A stretch of DNA of 18,400 nt from Thermoleophilaceae bacterium (GTDB taxonomy: Bacteria > Actinomycetota > Thermoleophilia > Solirubrobacterales > JACPNS01), in the NCBI GenBank assembly GCA_016463365.1, contig JAEMRJ010000036.1, positions 1 to 18,400 on the forward strand, given 5' to 3'. How positions within the stretch are numbered: position 1 is the first letter of the stretch; every line of letters starts with the position of its first letter. Positions 1 through 6,230 of the stretch are shown here, one piece after another. Position numbers and translations under genes: made by a program. The notes beneath the pieces were generated by a model. That model was not told where the DNA came from, ran no database searches, and worked only from the letters and a program-made list of their open reading frames with translations.

Positions 1-563
1 TTGCGCTGCTCGTTGCAGACGCCGGCGATGTCGTTGACCGAGCCGTTGAAGTTGTGGCCCTGGGCGTAGCGCAGCAGCACCTGACCTTCGGCCTCCATCG
101 CGTTGAGCATCTCGGTCGGTGCGAAGTAGCGGCCGGTCGTGTGTTTTGCGGGGATGCTCAGGCGTTCGGTCGGCACGCACTCGTGCGTGAATGGAGTCTC
201 GACGTTCTCGACGATCAGGTCAACCTGGCGGCAGGTGAATGCGAGATTCACGTTCGGCAGCAACGCGCCCGGCAGCAGCCCGGCTTCGGTCAGCACCTGG
301 AAGCCGTTGCAGATTCCCAGCACGAGGCCGCCTTCTGCGGCGTGCTCGGCGACGGCCTGCATCACCGGGGAAAACGGCGGGATCGCGCCGACGCGCAGGT
401 AGTCGCCGTAGGAGAATCCGCCGGGGATGACGACGACGTCAACGCCTTTGAGGTCCTTGTCCTTGTGCCAGAGCAGCTCGGCTTCGCCGACGCGGGCGCA
501 GGCGAGCAACGTGTCGGTCTCGTCGCACGAGCCCGGGAACTGAGGAATCCCGAATCGTGTCAT
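1..563 (-). CDS. purQ: PurQ, FGAM synthase glutaminase subunit (3' end cut by window)
   Basis: Glutaminase subunit of phosphoribosylformylglycinamidine synthase. It releases ammonia from glutamine for the PurL synthase subunit, with PurS as the bridging subunit, in the fourth step of purine synthesis in the cytosol. My translation of the minus strand begins MTRFGIPQFPGSCDETDTLL. It shows the class-I glutamine amidotransferase pattern: VVVIPGGFSYGDYLR near residues 43-57 and the nucleophile elbow LGICNGFQVL near residue 82, whose Cys is the catalytic residue in this family. A GHNFNG segment lies near the truncated end. About 187 codons are visible; the family is usually around 220-230 residues, so the tail lies left of the window. 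The ATG overlaps the purS stop by one base (TGATG), which indicates translational coupling. purL probably follows outside the window, but that is inference. Confidence 0.96.
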   Translation of the reverse strand, partial: MTRFGIPQFPGSCDETDTLLACARVGEAELLWHKDKDLKGVDVVVIPGGFSYGDYLRVGAIPPFSPVMQAVAEHAAEGGLVLGICNGFQVLTEAGLLPGALLPNVNLAFTCRQVDLIVENVETPFTHECVPTERLSIPAKHTTGRYFAPTEMLNAMEAEGQVLLRYAQGHNFNGSVNDIAGVCNEQR

Positions 564-790
564 CAGCTTCTGACGATCTCGTAGTCCTCGATCAACGGAT
601 TGGAGAGCAGCTTCTCGCACATCGATTCGAGCTGCGAGTCGTCCTCGATCTCAAGTTCAACCAGGCGGCCGACATGCACGTGGCTGACGCCCGAGAATCC
701 CAGCGCGGGAAGAGCGTTCTCGACGGCCTCACCCTGAGGGTCGAGGATGCCTTCTTTGGGGCGGATCAGAACGGTGGCTTTGACGGCCAA
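563..790 (-). CDS. purS: PurS, FGAM synthase small subunit
   Basis: Small bridging subunit of the three-part FGAM synthase (PurS-PurQ-PurL). The 75-residue product has the usual family length and opens MAVKATVLIRPKEGILDPQG, the typical PurS N-terminus: a beta strand followed by the DPQG turn. The frame stays open further upstream, but I choose the TTG at 790 for two reasons. It is preceded at 6-nt spacing by a clear Shine-Dalgarno AGGAG (+ strand ctcct at 797-801), and homology to PurS begins exactly there. The gene is coupled to purQ through a one-base TGATG overlap. A gap of about 380 bp with hairpins separates it from the divergent HxlR gene. Confidence 0.93.
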   Translation of the reverse strand: MAVKATVLIRPKEGILDPQGEAVENALPALGFSGVSHVHVGRLVELEIEDDSQLESMCEKLLSNPLIEDYEIVRS

Positions 791-1016
791 GGTGTGGCTC
801 CTTCCGAGGACCGGGTGAGGGTGGAGCGTATCGAGAGACCGGGCGGCGTTTTCTCGCTTTCCATGCAGGTTTTGAGGGTGTTCGGAGACATCCCGCAATT
901 TGCGAAAAATGCCCTTCGGAGAGAAACTCACTCACTTTTGGTGGCGAAACTCCGGTTTCATACCGGGGTTCTCAATGACGACGGCGGAGGAGATGGTTCC
1001 CGGGGGGTACCGCGCT

Positions 1017-1056
1017 GCGGCCAGAACGAGCCTTTGGGGGGAGTCGTTCTGGCCGC
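1017..1056. other. Perfect 13-bp inverted repeat
   Basis: Arms at 1017-1029 and 1044-1056 are exact reverse complements around a 14-nt loop. In the + direction the hairpin is followed by a weakly T-rich stretch (atttcttt). No + gene ends upstream, however, so a conventional terminator for a known gene is not evident. In the minus direction no U tract follows. It may be part of the purS leader structure or a remnant terminator. Confidence 0.55.
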
Positions 1057-1094
1057 GCATTTCTTTCGTTGAGGAGCGTGCGCGTACGGGATGG

Positions 1095-1109
1095 GTTGCG
1101 TTTTGCAAT
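1095..1109. promoter_or_regulatory. Operator-like palindrome, site 1
   Basis: GTTGC-GTTTT-GCAAT is an imperfect inverted repeat of the same GTTGC-N5-GCAAC form as site 2, with one arm base changed. Its centre is 41 bp from that of site 2, close to four helical turns. It lies just downstream of the predicted minus-strand start point. A HxlR-family dimer binding here is inferred from position, not from a known consensus. Confidence 0.5.
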
Positions 1110-1120
1110 CAGCCGGAGGC

Positions 1121-1149
1121 ATCGTAACACAGTTGGTTGCAAAATGCAA
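1121..1149 (-). promoter_or_regulatory. Candidate promoter toward purSQ
   Basis: On the minus strand TTGCAT (1149-1144) is followed after exactly 17 nt by TACGAT (1126-1121), a good housekeeping-sigma match. Transcription would start near 1114 and run toward purS. The -35 lies inside operator site 2. Confidence 0.5.
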
Positions 1150-1150
1150 C
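1136..1150. promoter_or_regulatory. Operator-like palindrome, site 2
   Basis: GTTGC-AAAAT-GCAAC has perfect 5-bp arms. It overlaps the predicted -35 hexamers of both divergent promoters: TTGCAA at 1138-1143 on plus and TTGCAT at 1149-1144 on minus. A protein bound here would block both. Autoregulation by the adjacent HxlR protein is the natural guess. Confidence 0.55.
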
Positions 1151-1165
1151 TAATGGCGATAGACT
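1138..1165 (+). promoter_or_regulatory. Candidate leaderless promoter of the HxlR gene
   Basis: TTGCAA (1138-1143), a 16-nt spacer and TAGACT (1160-1165). The -10 ends 7 nt before the ATG at 1173, so the start point should fall on or next to the start codon and give a leaderless mRNA. No Shine-Dalgarno is present, which fits. Confidence 0.55.
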
Positions 1166-1172
1166 CTTGTCC

Positions 1173-1664
1173 ATGCCGTTCCGCCCGTTCGAAAACCAGA
1201 ACTGCTCGATCGCCCGCGCTGCGGAGGTCTTCACCGAGCGTTGGACGATGTTGATCCTGCGCGAGGTCTTTCTCGGTCGGCAGCGCTTCTCAGAGATCAG
1301 GCGCAATACGGGCGTCGCATCGAACATCCTCAGCGACCGACTGCAGATGCTTGTCGACCAGGGCATCGTGATGCGCGTCGAGGAGGATGTCGACGGTCAG
1401 AACATCGAGCGCTACGTGCCGACAAGAAAGGGCGTCGACGCGCAGCCGATCCTGCTGGCGATGCTCGCCTGGGGGGACAAGTACGCCGCACCGGACGGCC
1501 CGCCCCGCACGCTCCATCACGAGGACTGCGGGCACGAGATCCACGCGAAGATTGTCTGTGACCACTGCGGCGGCGACCTGACCGCGGCCAACACGAGGCT
1601 ACGGCCCGGACCCGGCGCCGACGATCGCCAGAAGGCCGCCGGAGAGTTTCTTCTCGACAGGTGA
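1173..1664 (+). CDS. HxlR-family winged-helix transcriptional regulator
   Basis: A 163-residue DNA-binding regulator. Residues 11-100 form a HxlR-type winged helix: CSIARAAEVFTERWTMLILR, then LGRQRFSEIRRNTGVASNIL and a wing containing YVPTRKG. The N-terminal Cys11 is the position widely conserved, and in some members redox-sensitive, in this family. The C-terminal extension holds C119, C129 and C132 with nearby histidines, a possible metal-binding knuckle. The start is taken at the ATG at 1173 because homology begins just after it and a -10 box sits 7 nt upstream. The in-frame upstream codons run through operator site 2. The effector is unknown. Divergence from purSQ and the paired palindromes suggest control of itself and perhaps of purSQ (inference). 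Confidence 0.9.
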   Translation: MPFRPFENQNCSIARAAEVFTERWTMLILREVFLGRQRFSEIRRNTGVASNILSDRLQMLVDQGIVMRVEEDVDGQNIERYVPTRKGVDAQPILLAMLAWGDKYAAPDGPPRTLHHEDCGHEIHAKIVCDHCGGDLTAANTRLRPGPGADDRQKAAGEFLLDR

Positions 1665-1686
1665 GACATTTGCGGTTCTCCGGTGT

Positions 1687-1692
1687 TCTAAT
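1687..1692 (+). promoter_or_regulatory. -10 box directly before the zinc-ribbon gene
   Basis: TCTAAT lies 6 nt before the ATG at 1699, the leaderless spacing seen at several genes in this window. No convincing -35 was found; GACATT at 1665-1670 with a 16-nt spacer is weak. Confidence 0.4.
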
Positions 1693-1698
1693 CCTCCG

Positions 1699-2397
1699 AT
1701 GAGCCGCGAACGCGACACAGACACGCTTACCCGGATCGACATGGGCCCCGACGCGCCCACGGTCAAGAACTCTTTCACCGGCGACGAGACACATCGCGTG
1801 GACCCGCGCGCCTACGCGCCGCTCCGGGTCTGCCCGCAGTGCTCCCTGGCCTGGGAAATCACAGGAGAATGGTGCCCTTCCTGCGGAACCGCGTTTGACA
1901 AGTCCGCGCAGCCGACGCGTGTGCAGCCGGCGGCAGCGTCAGCTACCCGCCCGGGCAAGTCGCCGCCGCTGAACCGCTCGGCCCGCCGCCGCGGCATCAC
2001 TCATCCGCCGGTCCAGGCCCAGCCGCCGCGCCGTGCGCCGCAGCAGCAACCGCAGCCGAACGGCTCTTCGGGATTCAAGACCTTTGCGACGGTGCTGATT
2101 TTCGCGGCGGCGATTGCGGTCGCGTTCTTCGTCGGTCAGTCGACGCGCGCTTCCAGCGCGCAGGTCGATCAGCGCGTCGACGAGGCCGTGCAGACCGCCA
2201 AGCGCAGTGCTGCCAGCAGTTACGAGCGAGCTTTCGACAAGATGCAGGCGCAGGCAGCAGCCGCGATCGAGGCGGCGCGCGAGAAGGGCCTCGCCGAGGG
2301 CAAGGCCAACGCGCAGGCACAGATCGAGGCCCAGCAACAGCAGAGCCAGAGCATCTTCGACGGCGTCACCAACTGCGTCCTGCGCGGCGACTGCTGA
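1699..2397 (+). CDS. Zinc-ribbon, single-pass membrane protein with coiled-coil tail
   Basis: Hypothetical 232-residue membrane protein. Residues 45-48 (CPQC) and 59-62 (CPSC) form a rubredoxin-like zinc ribbon of the zinc-finger-plus-TM type common in actinobacteria. Residues 70-125 are a Pro/Gln/Arg-rich low-complexity linker. Residues 127-145 are one hydrophobic helix (FKTFATVLIFAAAIAVAFFV). Residues 155-220 are Ala/Gln/Glu-rich and helical, probably a coiled coil, and a short tail carries two cysteines (NCVLRGDC). With Arg on the N-terminal side of the helix, the zinc ribbon is probably cytoplasmic and the coiled coil outside. The gene follows the HxlR gene by 34 bp with its own leaderless-type -10. 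I do not recognise a specific function. Confidence 0.8.
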   Translation: MSRERDTDTLTRIDMGPDAPTVKNSFTGDETHRVDPRAYAPLRVCPQCSLAWEITGEWCPSCGTAFDKSAQPTRVQPAAASATRPGKSPPLNRSARRRGITHPPVQAQPPRRAPQQQPQPNGSSGFKTFATVLIFAAAIAVAFFVGQSTRASSAQVDQRVDEAVQTAKRSAASSYERAFDKMQAQAAAAIEAAREKGLAEGKANAQAQIEAQQQQSQSIFDGVTNCVLRGDC

Positions 2398-2448
2398 CCG
2401 TCGCCCCCGAGCCCTCTCGCGCTCCCTCTCTCACTCCGCCACAAAGCT

Positions 2449-2600
2449 GCTGCACACCTGAGGTGCGCAGCAACGATTTGGATGCAAAGGATCCCTTGGT
2501 TGAGCGAAGTTGTGCTGCACACCTGAGGTGCGCAGCAGTCAACCGCATACCTGAGCCACATTCAGCCGCGGATTCCGATCGCTCACCAGAGGTGTGCAGC
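2449..2600. repeat. Array of three palindromic repeats, period 64-65 bp
   Basis: Copies 1 (2448-2472) and 2 (2513-2537) are identical over 25 nt. Each is a near-perfect palindrome: GCTGC-A-CACCT on one side, AGGTG-C-GCAGC on the other, and one central G. Copy 3 (2578-2600) is degenerate, matching the reverse complement of the unit at 17 of 23 positions. A half-unit (GCATACCTGAG) lies at 2545-2555. Repeat starts are 65 and 64 bp apart. The array fills the gap between the convergent zinc-ribbon gene (ends 2397) and the minus-strand gene ending at 2637, so it may act as a bidirectional terminator or protein-binding array. No T tract follows any stem. Nothing else is visible in 2398-2636. Confidence 0.75.
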
Positions 2601-2636
2601 AACTACGGCGGCCAGATCAAACGGTGCTGCTGCCGA

Positions 2637-3494
2637 CTACCGGCCCAGCAGCTCCCAGTCTTCTGGTGCGAATGGATTGGAGACTGCGGCCAGCGCCGGT
2701 CGGGCGACCTCGATCACCCAGGCATAGTCGGCCACCGTCTCGCGGATCACATCCACGGCTACCGCCCCGAACCCGAGGATCAGCGCAGCCGCAGCATCAA
2801 GAACATGCTCCTGCTCGAGCTGGGGAAACGTGCGGCCCTCGGCCGGGACCGCCTTCAGCGCGACGGCGCTCCCGTCAACGGAGAAGACGCCGTTGCGCGA
2901 GACATACGCGAAAACGGCCTCGGGCGCCGGCCAGTCCAGGTCGGCGTTGAACGGGGTCCCGTCAATCCGCGCAACCACGTAGTTGAACTCGGTCCTGGTC
3001 AGCGCGGTGAACTGTTTGGCGGTGACCATCAGCAGTCCGGCGCGGGCGCTGGTCCCCGGCGCCGGGACGATTGTCGCCGGGAGCGCGCCGTACAGAGCGA
3101 TGTGCGCCGAGGCGACGACGTCAAAGCCGGTGAGCGCGCCGGCGAGTACCAGCACATCCCGCTCATCCTCCTCGAGCACCGCAAGCTTTCGCGCCAGCAC
3201 ACCTGGTGCGCCGTTGGATCCAAACGCGATCAGCGGATAGCGCGGCTCGTCGCCGAGCGGCAGATCGGCAAGCTCCGCACCGGGATCGAGCAGACGCACC
3301 GATCCGTCCTCCATGAAAAACGACTCCACCGGACGCTCCCACGGGTAGCCCACCGCGCGATCGAAATCGTCCGGCTCAAACGGCCTTCCCCCGAGCCGCG
3401 CCCCGAGCCTCAGGGCGAGCGCCGCGAAGACATCCTCGTCCATCGCGAGCCGCCCGGCGAGGTTCTCATCGAGAATCGGCGGCCAGAGCGTCAC
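2637..3494 (-). CDS. Hypothetical protein with a GGCT/AIG2-like fold
   Basis: A 285-residue protein of unproven function. Residues 86-94 (YPLIAFGSN) resemble the substrate loop of gamma-glutamylcyclotransferase-fold proteins, usually (F/A)YGSN. The downstream pattern also matches that fold: a segment around GALPATIVPAPGTSARAG (residues 136-153), then VTAKQFTALTRTEFNYV (157-173), in which Glu169 could be the catalytic acid. The fold assignment rests on this motif order only. The start is the GTG at 3494, 12 bp after the purC stop; a GGGG lies just upstream. Co-transcription with purC is likely. Residues 1-85 and the helical C-terminus are not recognised. Confidence 0.7.
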   Translation of the reverse strand: MTLWPPILDENLAGRLAMDEDVFAALALRLGARLGGRPFEPDDFDRAVGYPWERPVESFFMEDGSVRLLDPGAELADLPLGDEPRYPLIAFGSNGAPGVLARKLAVLEEDERDVLVLAGALTGFDVVASAHIALYGALPATIVPAPGTSARAGLLMVTAKQFTALTRTEFNYVVARIDGTPFNADLDWPAPEAVFAYVSRNGVFSVDGSAVALKAVPAEGRTFPQLEQEHVLDAAAALILGFGAVAVDVIRETVADYAWVIEVARPALAAVSNPFAPEDWELLGR

Positions 3495-3506
3495 AGGCCC
3501 CGAACC

Positions 3507-4418
3507 TCAGGCCAGAGCGCCGACGCTGTCGAGCCAGCTGGAAAACGGCTTGCCCGAGAGTCGCTCGTAGGCCTCGATGTAGCGCTCCTGCGTCTGCTGC
3601 ACGATGTGCGGCGGGAGCTCGGGCGCCGGCGACGTCCTGTCCCAGCCGGTCGAGCGCGCCCAGTCGCGCACGAACTGCTTGTCAAAAGACGCCTGCGGAC
3701 GGCCGGGCTCGTATGCATCTGCCGGCCAGTAACGCGAAGAGTCAGGCGTCAGCACTTCATCGCCCAGCGTGATCGTGCCGTTGGCCGGGTCGATCCCGAA
3801 CTCGAACTTGGTGTCGGCGAGGATGATTCCCTTGGTGGCCGCGTGGGCGCGCGCATGCTTGTAGATCGCGATGCTCAGGCGCCTGACCTCGGCCAGCTGC
3901 GCGGCGTCGCCGCCGAGCGCTTCGACCGCACCGGCTTCGTCGATGTTCTCGTCGTGATCGCCGATCGCGGCCTTCGTGGCCGGAGTGAAGATCGGTTCGG
4001 GAAGCTCAGACGACTCCTGCAGTCCGTCGGGCAGCGCTACGCCGCAGACTGACCCGGTCTCTTCGTAGTCGGTCCAGCCGGATCCCGCCAGATAACCGCG
4101 CACGACGCACTCGATCGGCAGCATCTCGAGTCTGCGCACCTTCAGCGCCCGCCCGCGCAGGGCCGGGGGCACGTCTTCGACGGCGCTGATCAGGTGGTTG
4201 TGCACCAGTCCGCCCAGCTGCTCAAACCAGAAAACAGACGTGCCGGTGAGGACCTGGCCCTTTCCGGGGATCGGGTTGGGGTGGATCGCGTCGTAGGTGC
4301 TGATCCGGTCGCTGGCGACCATCAGCAGGTCGCCGCCCGCAAGCTCATAGGTGTCGCGCACCTTCCCCCTGGAGACCAGCGGCAGATCGAGCGCGGGGAG
4401 GGATTCAAAGTCGGCCAT
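3507..4418 (-). CDS. purC: PurC, SAICAR synthetase
   Basis: Phosphoribosylaminoimidazole-succinocarboxamide synthase: joins CAIR and aspartate with ATP hydrolysis to give SAICAR in purine synthesis. At 303 residues it is of the longer single-domain type. Characteristic segments in order are SRGKVRDTYE (residues 16-25, nucleotide loop), SDRISTYDA, PIPGKGQVLTGTS, LPIECVVRGYLAGSGW, PIFTPATKAAIGDHDENI, ILADTKFEFG, DEVLTPDSSRYWP and SFDKQFVRDW. All expected signature residues are present. The ATG at 4418 sits 6 nt after a TAGCAT -10 box, so a leaderless transcript is likely, besides possible read-through from the gene ending at 4451. It is separated from the other pur genes, which lie in two more clusters in this window. 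Confidence 0.97.
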   Translation of the reverse strand: MADFESLPALDLPLVSRGKVRDTYELAGGDLLMVASDRISTYDAIHPNPIPGKGQVLTGTSVFWFEQLGGLVHNHLISAVEDVPPALRGRALKVRRLEMLPIECVVRGYLAGSGWTDYEETGSVCGVALPDGLQESSELPEPIFTPATKAAIGDHDENIDEAGAVEALGGDAAQLAEVRRLSIAIYKHARAHAATKGIILADTKFEFGIDPANGTITLGDEVLTPDSSRYWPADAYEPGRPQASFDKQFVRDWARSTGWDRTSPAPELPPHIVQQTQERYIEAYERLSGKPFSSWLDSVGALA

Positions 4419-4424
4419 GCGCCG

Positions 4425-4430
4425 ATGCTA
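4425..4430 (-). promoter_or_regulatory. -10 box directly before purC
   Basis: TAGCAT on the minus strand ends 6 nt before the purC ATG. No Shine-Dalgarno separates them, so the message is probably leaderless. The -35 is weak. Confidence 0.5.
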
Positions 4431-4450
4431 ATCCGAAAGCGGTCCTGCTT

Positions 4451-5065
4451 CTAAAAACACTGCAGGTAGTGCACGGAGAGACCATCCTTGGAAGCGTCGC
4501 CCGGACGAGTCCAGCCGTAGTCGGTCTCTTCGATCACCACGACGTAACCCCGGTTGGCCCAGAGGTCGCGCAGGTTGCTGCTCATCTTTTTCACGTCCGC
4601 CTTGATGCCGGCCTCGATTCGCGCCGGTGGCTTCGGCTTCCGACCGCTCGCTCGGGGTCGGTCCCAGGAACTGCTCGCGAGCTTGAACTGGAAGATCGCG
4701 TCAAACAGAAAGTCCTTGTCGCGCGCCGGCGAGAACGGCGCGGTGCGTTCTACAAGGCGATCACGGTCGACGATCGCCAGCTGGATCCGGCGCGGCCGTG
4801 ACCGACCGGCGGTCGGCTCGACGAGCCACTGATTCGGTGAGACGTCGATGTGCATGTCGCGCCAAGCGACGCCCTGCTTGTTCAGGAAGCGCGCGAACTG
4901 CAGGACGGCGTCCGCCTCGCTGAGCACCGCCGGGCCCCGGTGGCTGACCACCGAACCCTTTGCGTTCGCCAGGTGGCCGCCAGCCCACGTCGGCTGCTTG
5001 CGCAGCCAACGCTCGGTGTCGGCCAGAGCCTTGGCGATCTGCTTTTCGAGCTGCTTGCCCGCCAT
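4451..5065 (-). CDS. Hypothetical protein, PD-(D/E)XK nuclease-like pattern
   Basis: A 204-residue protein with no family I can name. The order of predicted elements fits the restriction-nuclease core: helix LSEADAVLQFARFLNKQ with Glu50; strand MHIDVSPNQWLV; strand RIQLAIVD with Asp100; strand FDAIFQFKLA carrying Asp122 and a Q126-F127-K128 triplet in the (D/E)xK position; a helix around DVKKMSSNLRDLW; and a strand YVVVIEE. Gln in place of the first acidic residue of the motif is known in Mrr-type nucleases. The N-terminal 45 residues are basic and helical. Nuclease activity is inference. The gene lies between greA (53 bp) and purC (32 bp) on the same strand and has a TAGGAT -10 box 7 nt before its ATG. 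Confidence 0.7.
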   Translation of the reverse strand: MAGKQLEKQIAKALADTERWLRKQPTWAGGHLANAKGSVVSHRGPAVLSEADAVLQFARFLNKQGVAWRDMHIDVSPNQWLVEPTAGRSRPRRIQLAIVDRDRLVERTAPFSPARDKDFLFDAIFQFKLASSSWDRPRASGRKPKPPARIEAGIKADVKKMSSNLRDLWANRGYVVVIEETDYGWTRPGDASKDGLSVHYLQCF

Positions 5066-5072
5066 GACGGGA

Positions 5073-5078
5073 ATCCTA
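5073..5078 (-). promoter_or_regulatory. -10 box directly before the nuclease-like gene
   Basis: TAGGAT ends 7 nt before the ATG at 5065. The identical hexamer at the same spacing precedes purB, and precedes the phosphodiesterase gene at 6 nt. No Shine-Dalgarno is present. Confidence 0.5.
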
Positions 5079-5118
5079 TTCAGAATTGGGCCGGCGCCGG
5101 GTTACAAACGGATCGGCG

Positions 5119-5589
5119 TCAGCCGAGTTTGACGACTTCGAAGCCGCGCTGCTTGCCGTTGGGCAGGTTAACTGTGACTTTGTCGCCCTTGCTCTTGCCG
5201 ATCACGGCCTCCGCGACGGGAGAGCTGTTTGAGAGCTTGCCGGCCGATGCATCCTGTTCGTAGGAAGCGACGATCGTGTAGGTGACCTCTTTGCCGCTCG
5301 TGCTGTCGAGCAGGGTGAATGTGCTGCCGAAGCCGATCTCGGTCTCGTTGCCGGTGGCCTCGATGATCACCGCGTGCTGGCGCTGTTCGCGCAGCTGGAG
5401 GATTCGCGTCTCGAGGAACGACTGGTCGTTCTTGGCGGCGTGGTACTCGGCGTTCTCCTTGAGATCGCCGTCTTCACGGGCGACTGAGATCTTTGCGGCA
5501 ATTTTTGGGCGCTCGACGGTCTCGAGTTTTTCGATCTCGGCTTCGAGCTCGTCGTAGGCGGCCTGGGACATCGGTACTTGATCGTTCAT
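5119..5589 (-). CDS. greA: GreA transcript cleavage factor
   Basis: Binds the secondary channel of RNA polymerase and stimulates RNA cleavage in backtracked complexes. The 156-residue product has the usual length: an N-terminal antiparallel coiled coil (residues 6-77) with the acidic tip segment around AREDGDLKENAEYHAAKNDQ, then a C-terminal globular FKBP-like domain containing GSTFTLLD, SNSSPVAEAVIGKSKGDKV and a closing GFEVVKLG. The ATG at 5589 is preferred to the TTG two codons upstream because it lies 7 nt behind a TAGCTT -10 box. It is divergent from the HD-domain gene, with 46 bp between the two start codons. Confidence 0.96.
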   Translation of the reverse strand: MNDQVPMSQAAYDELEAEIEKLETVERPKIAAKISVAREDGDLKENAEYHAAKNDQSFLETRILQLREQRQHAVIIEATGNETEIGFGSTFTLLDSTSGKEVTYTIVASYEQDASAGKLSNSSPVAEAVIGKSKGDKVTVNLPNGKQRGFEVVKLG

Positions 5590-5596
5590 CGCCAAT

Positions 5597-5602
5597 AAGC
5601 TA
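5597..5602 (-). promoter_or_regulatory. -10 box directly before greA
   Basis: TAGCTT lies 7 nt before the greA ATG and implies a leaderless or nearly leaderless mRNA. The same 46-bp gap must hold the promoter of the divergent HD gene, where TACAGT (5620-5625) is a possible -10, 10 nt before its ATG. Confidence 0.4.
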
Positions 5603-5635
5603 ACCGGTTACAAAGCGCTTACAGTCACGACCAAC

Positions 5636-6217
5636 ATGGTGACACTCAGCAAACGATTCGACCGCGCAGTGAAGTTCGCGCGCAAGGCGCACAAGAAGCA
5701 GGCCCGCAAAGGCACCGAGATTCCCTACATCTCACACCTGCTGGGCGTGGCCTCGATCGTGCTCGAAATGCAGGGCACAGAGGACGAAGCGATCGCGGCG
5801 CTGCTTCACGACGTGGTCGAGGACTGCGGCGGCGCGCCAATGGCAGAGCGGGTTCGAGCCGAATTTGGCGACGACGTTGCGCGGATCGTGCTGGCCAACA
5901 CGGACACCGACCAGAAGCCCAAGCCACCCTGGCGCGCGCGCAAGCAGGAGTACCTGGACTCGCTGCCGGGCAAGCAGCGCGACGAGCTGATGATTTCGCT
6001 CGCCGACAAGCTCCACAACGCCCGCGCAACGCTGCTGGACCATCGGCGGATCGGCGAAGAAATCTGGCCGCGCTTCAAAGAGGGTCGCGATGGGCAGCTC
6101 TGGTACTACAGCGAACTCGTGCGCCACTTCACCGAGCGCGCGGACGACCTGGGCCCCAACTGCGCGTCGAAGCTCGACGACTTCGTGCGCACGATTGACG
6201 AGCTCTCCAAGGGCTGA
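5636..6217 (+). CDS. HD-domain protein, small alarmone hydrolase-like
   Basis: A 193-residue HD-superfamily metal phosphohydrolase. It carries the pattern of the (p)ppGpp hydrolase domain of Rel/SpoT and of stand-alone MESH1-type hydrolases: RKGTEIPYISHL with His34, LLHDVVED with the His58-Asp59 pair and Glu62-Asp63, and SLADKLHNAR with Asp124 completing the metal site. No synthetase, TGS or ACT domain is present, so it would be hydrolase-only. The likely substrate is (p)ppGpp or a related nucleotide; the exact one is inferred. The ATG at 5636 is followed 13 bp after the stop by the glycosylase gene, suggesting a two-gene operon. The neighbouring greA product also acts at the RNA polymerase secondary channel, where alarmone effects converge in many bacteria. 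Confidence 0.87.
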   Translation: MVTLSKRFDRAVKFARKAHKKQARKGTEIPYISHLLGVASIVLEMQGTEDEAIAALLHDVVEDCGGAPMAERVRAEFGDDVARIVLANTDTDQKPKPPWRARKQEYLDSLPGKQRDELMISLADKLHNARATLLDHRRIGEEIWPRFKEGRDGQLWYYSELVRHFTERADDLGPNCASKLDDFVRTIDELSKG

Positions 6218-6230
6218 GCTCGTGCCCGTG

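Larger units (their letters stand above)
791..1114 (-). promoter_or_regulatory. Candidate long structured 5' leader of purSQ
   Basis: No convincing gene is found between purS and the divergent regulator. If the minus-strand promoter at 1121-1149 is real, the purSQ transcript starts near 1114 and carries a leader of about 324 nt. Inverted repeats lie in it: a perfect 13-bp stem (1017-1029 with 1044-1056, 14-nt loop), a short C-rich hairpin (995-1011), a hairpin around CCGGT/ACCGG (948-970) and a short CGCA/TGCG hairpin (894-904). I could not match the region to a known purine-related riboswitch (PRPP, ZTP or guanine type). A regulatory role is inference. The purS Shine-Dalgarno lies at the far end. 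Confidence 0.35.

Noticed and set aside
958..1149. Small open frames in the purS-HxlR gap
   Set aside because: No ribosome site, low-complexity Arg/Pro content, and they cross the operator and hairpin sequences.
2448..2600. CRISPR array
   Set aside because: Equal 25-nt repeats with about 40-nt gaps look suggestive, but there are only two exact copies, the third is degenerate, the second gap contains a partial repeat, and no cas gene is in the window.
2463..4052. A 529-codon open frame on the plus strand
   Set aside because: It runs antisense to purC and the GGCT-like gene, is Arg/Gly-rich without family motifs, and begins inside the palindrome array. Long antisense frames are common in GC-rich DNA.
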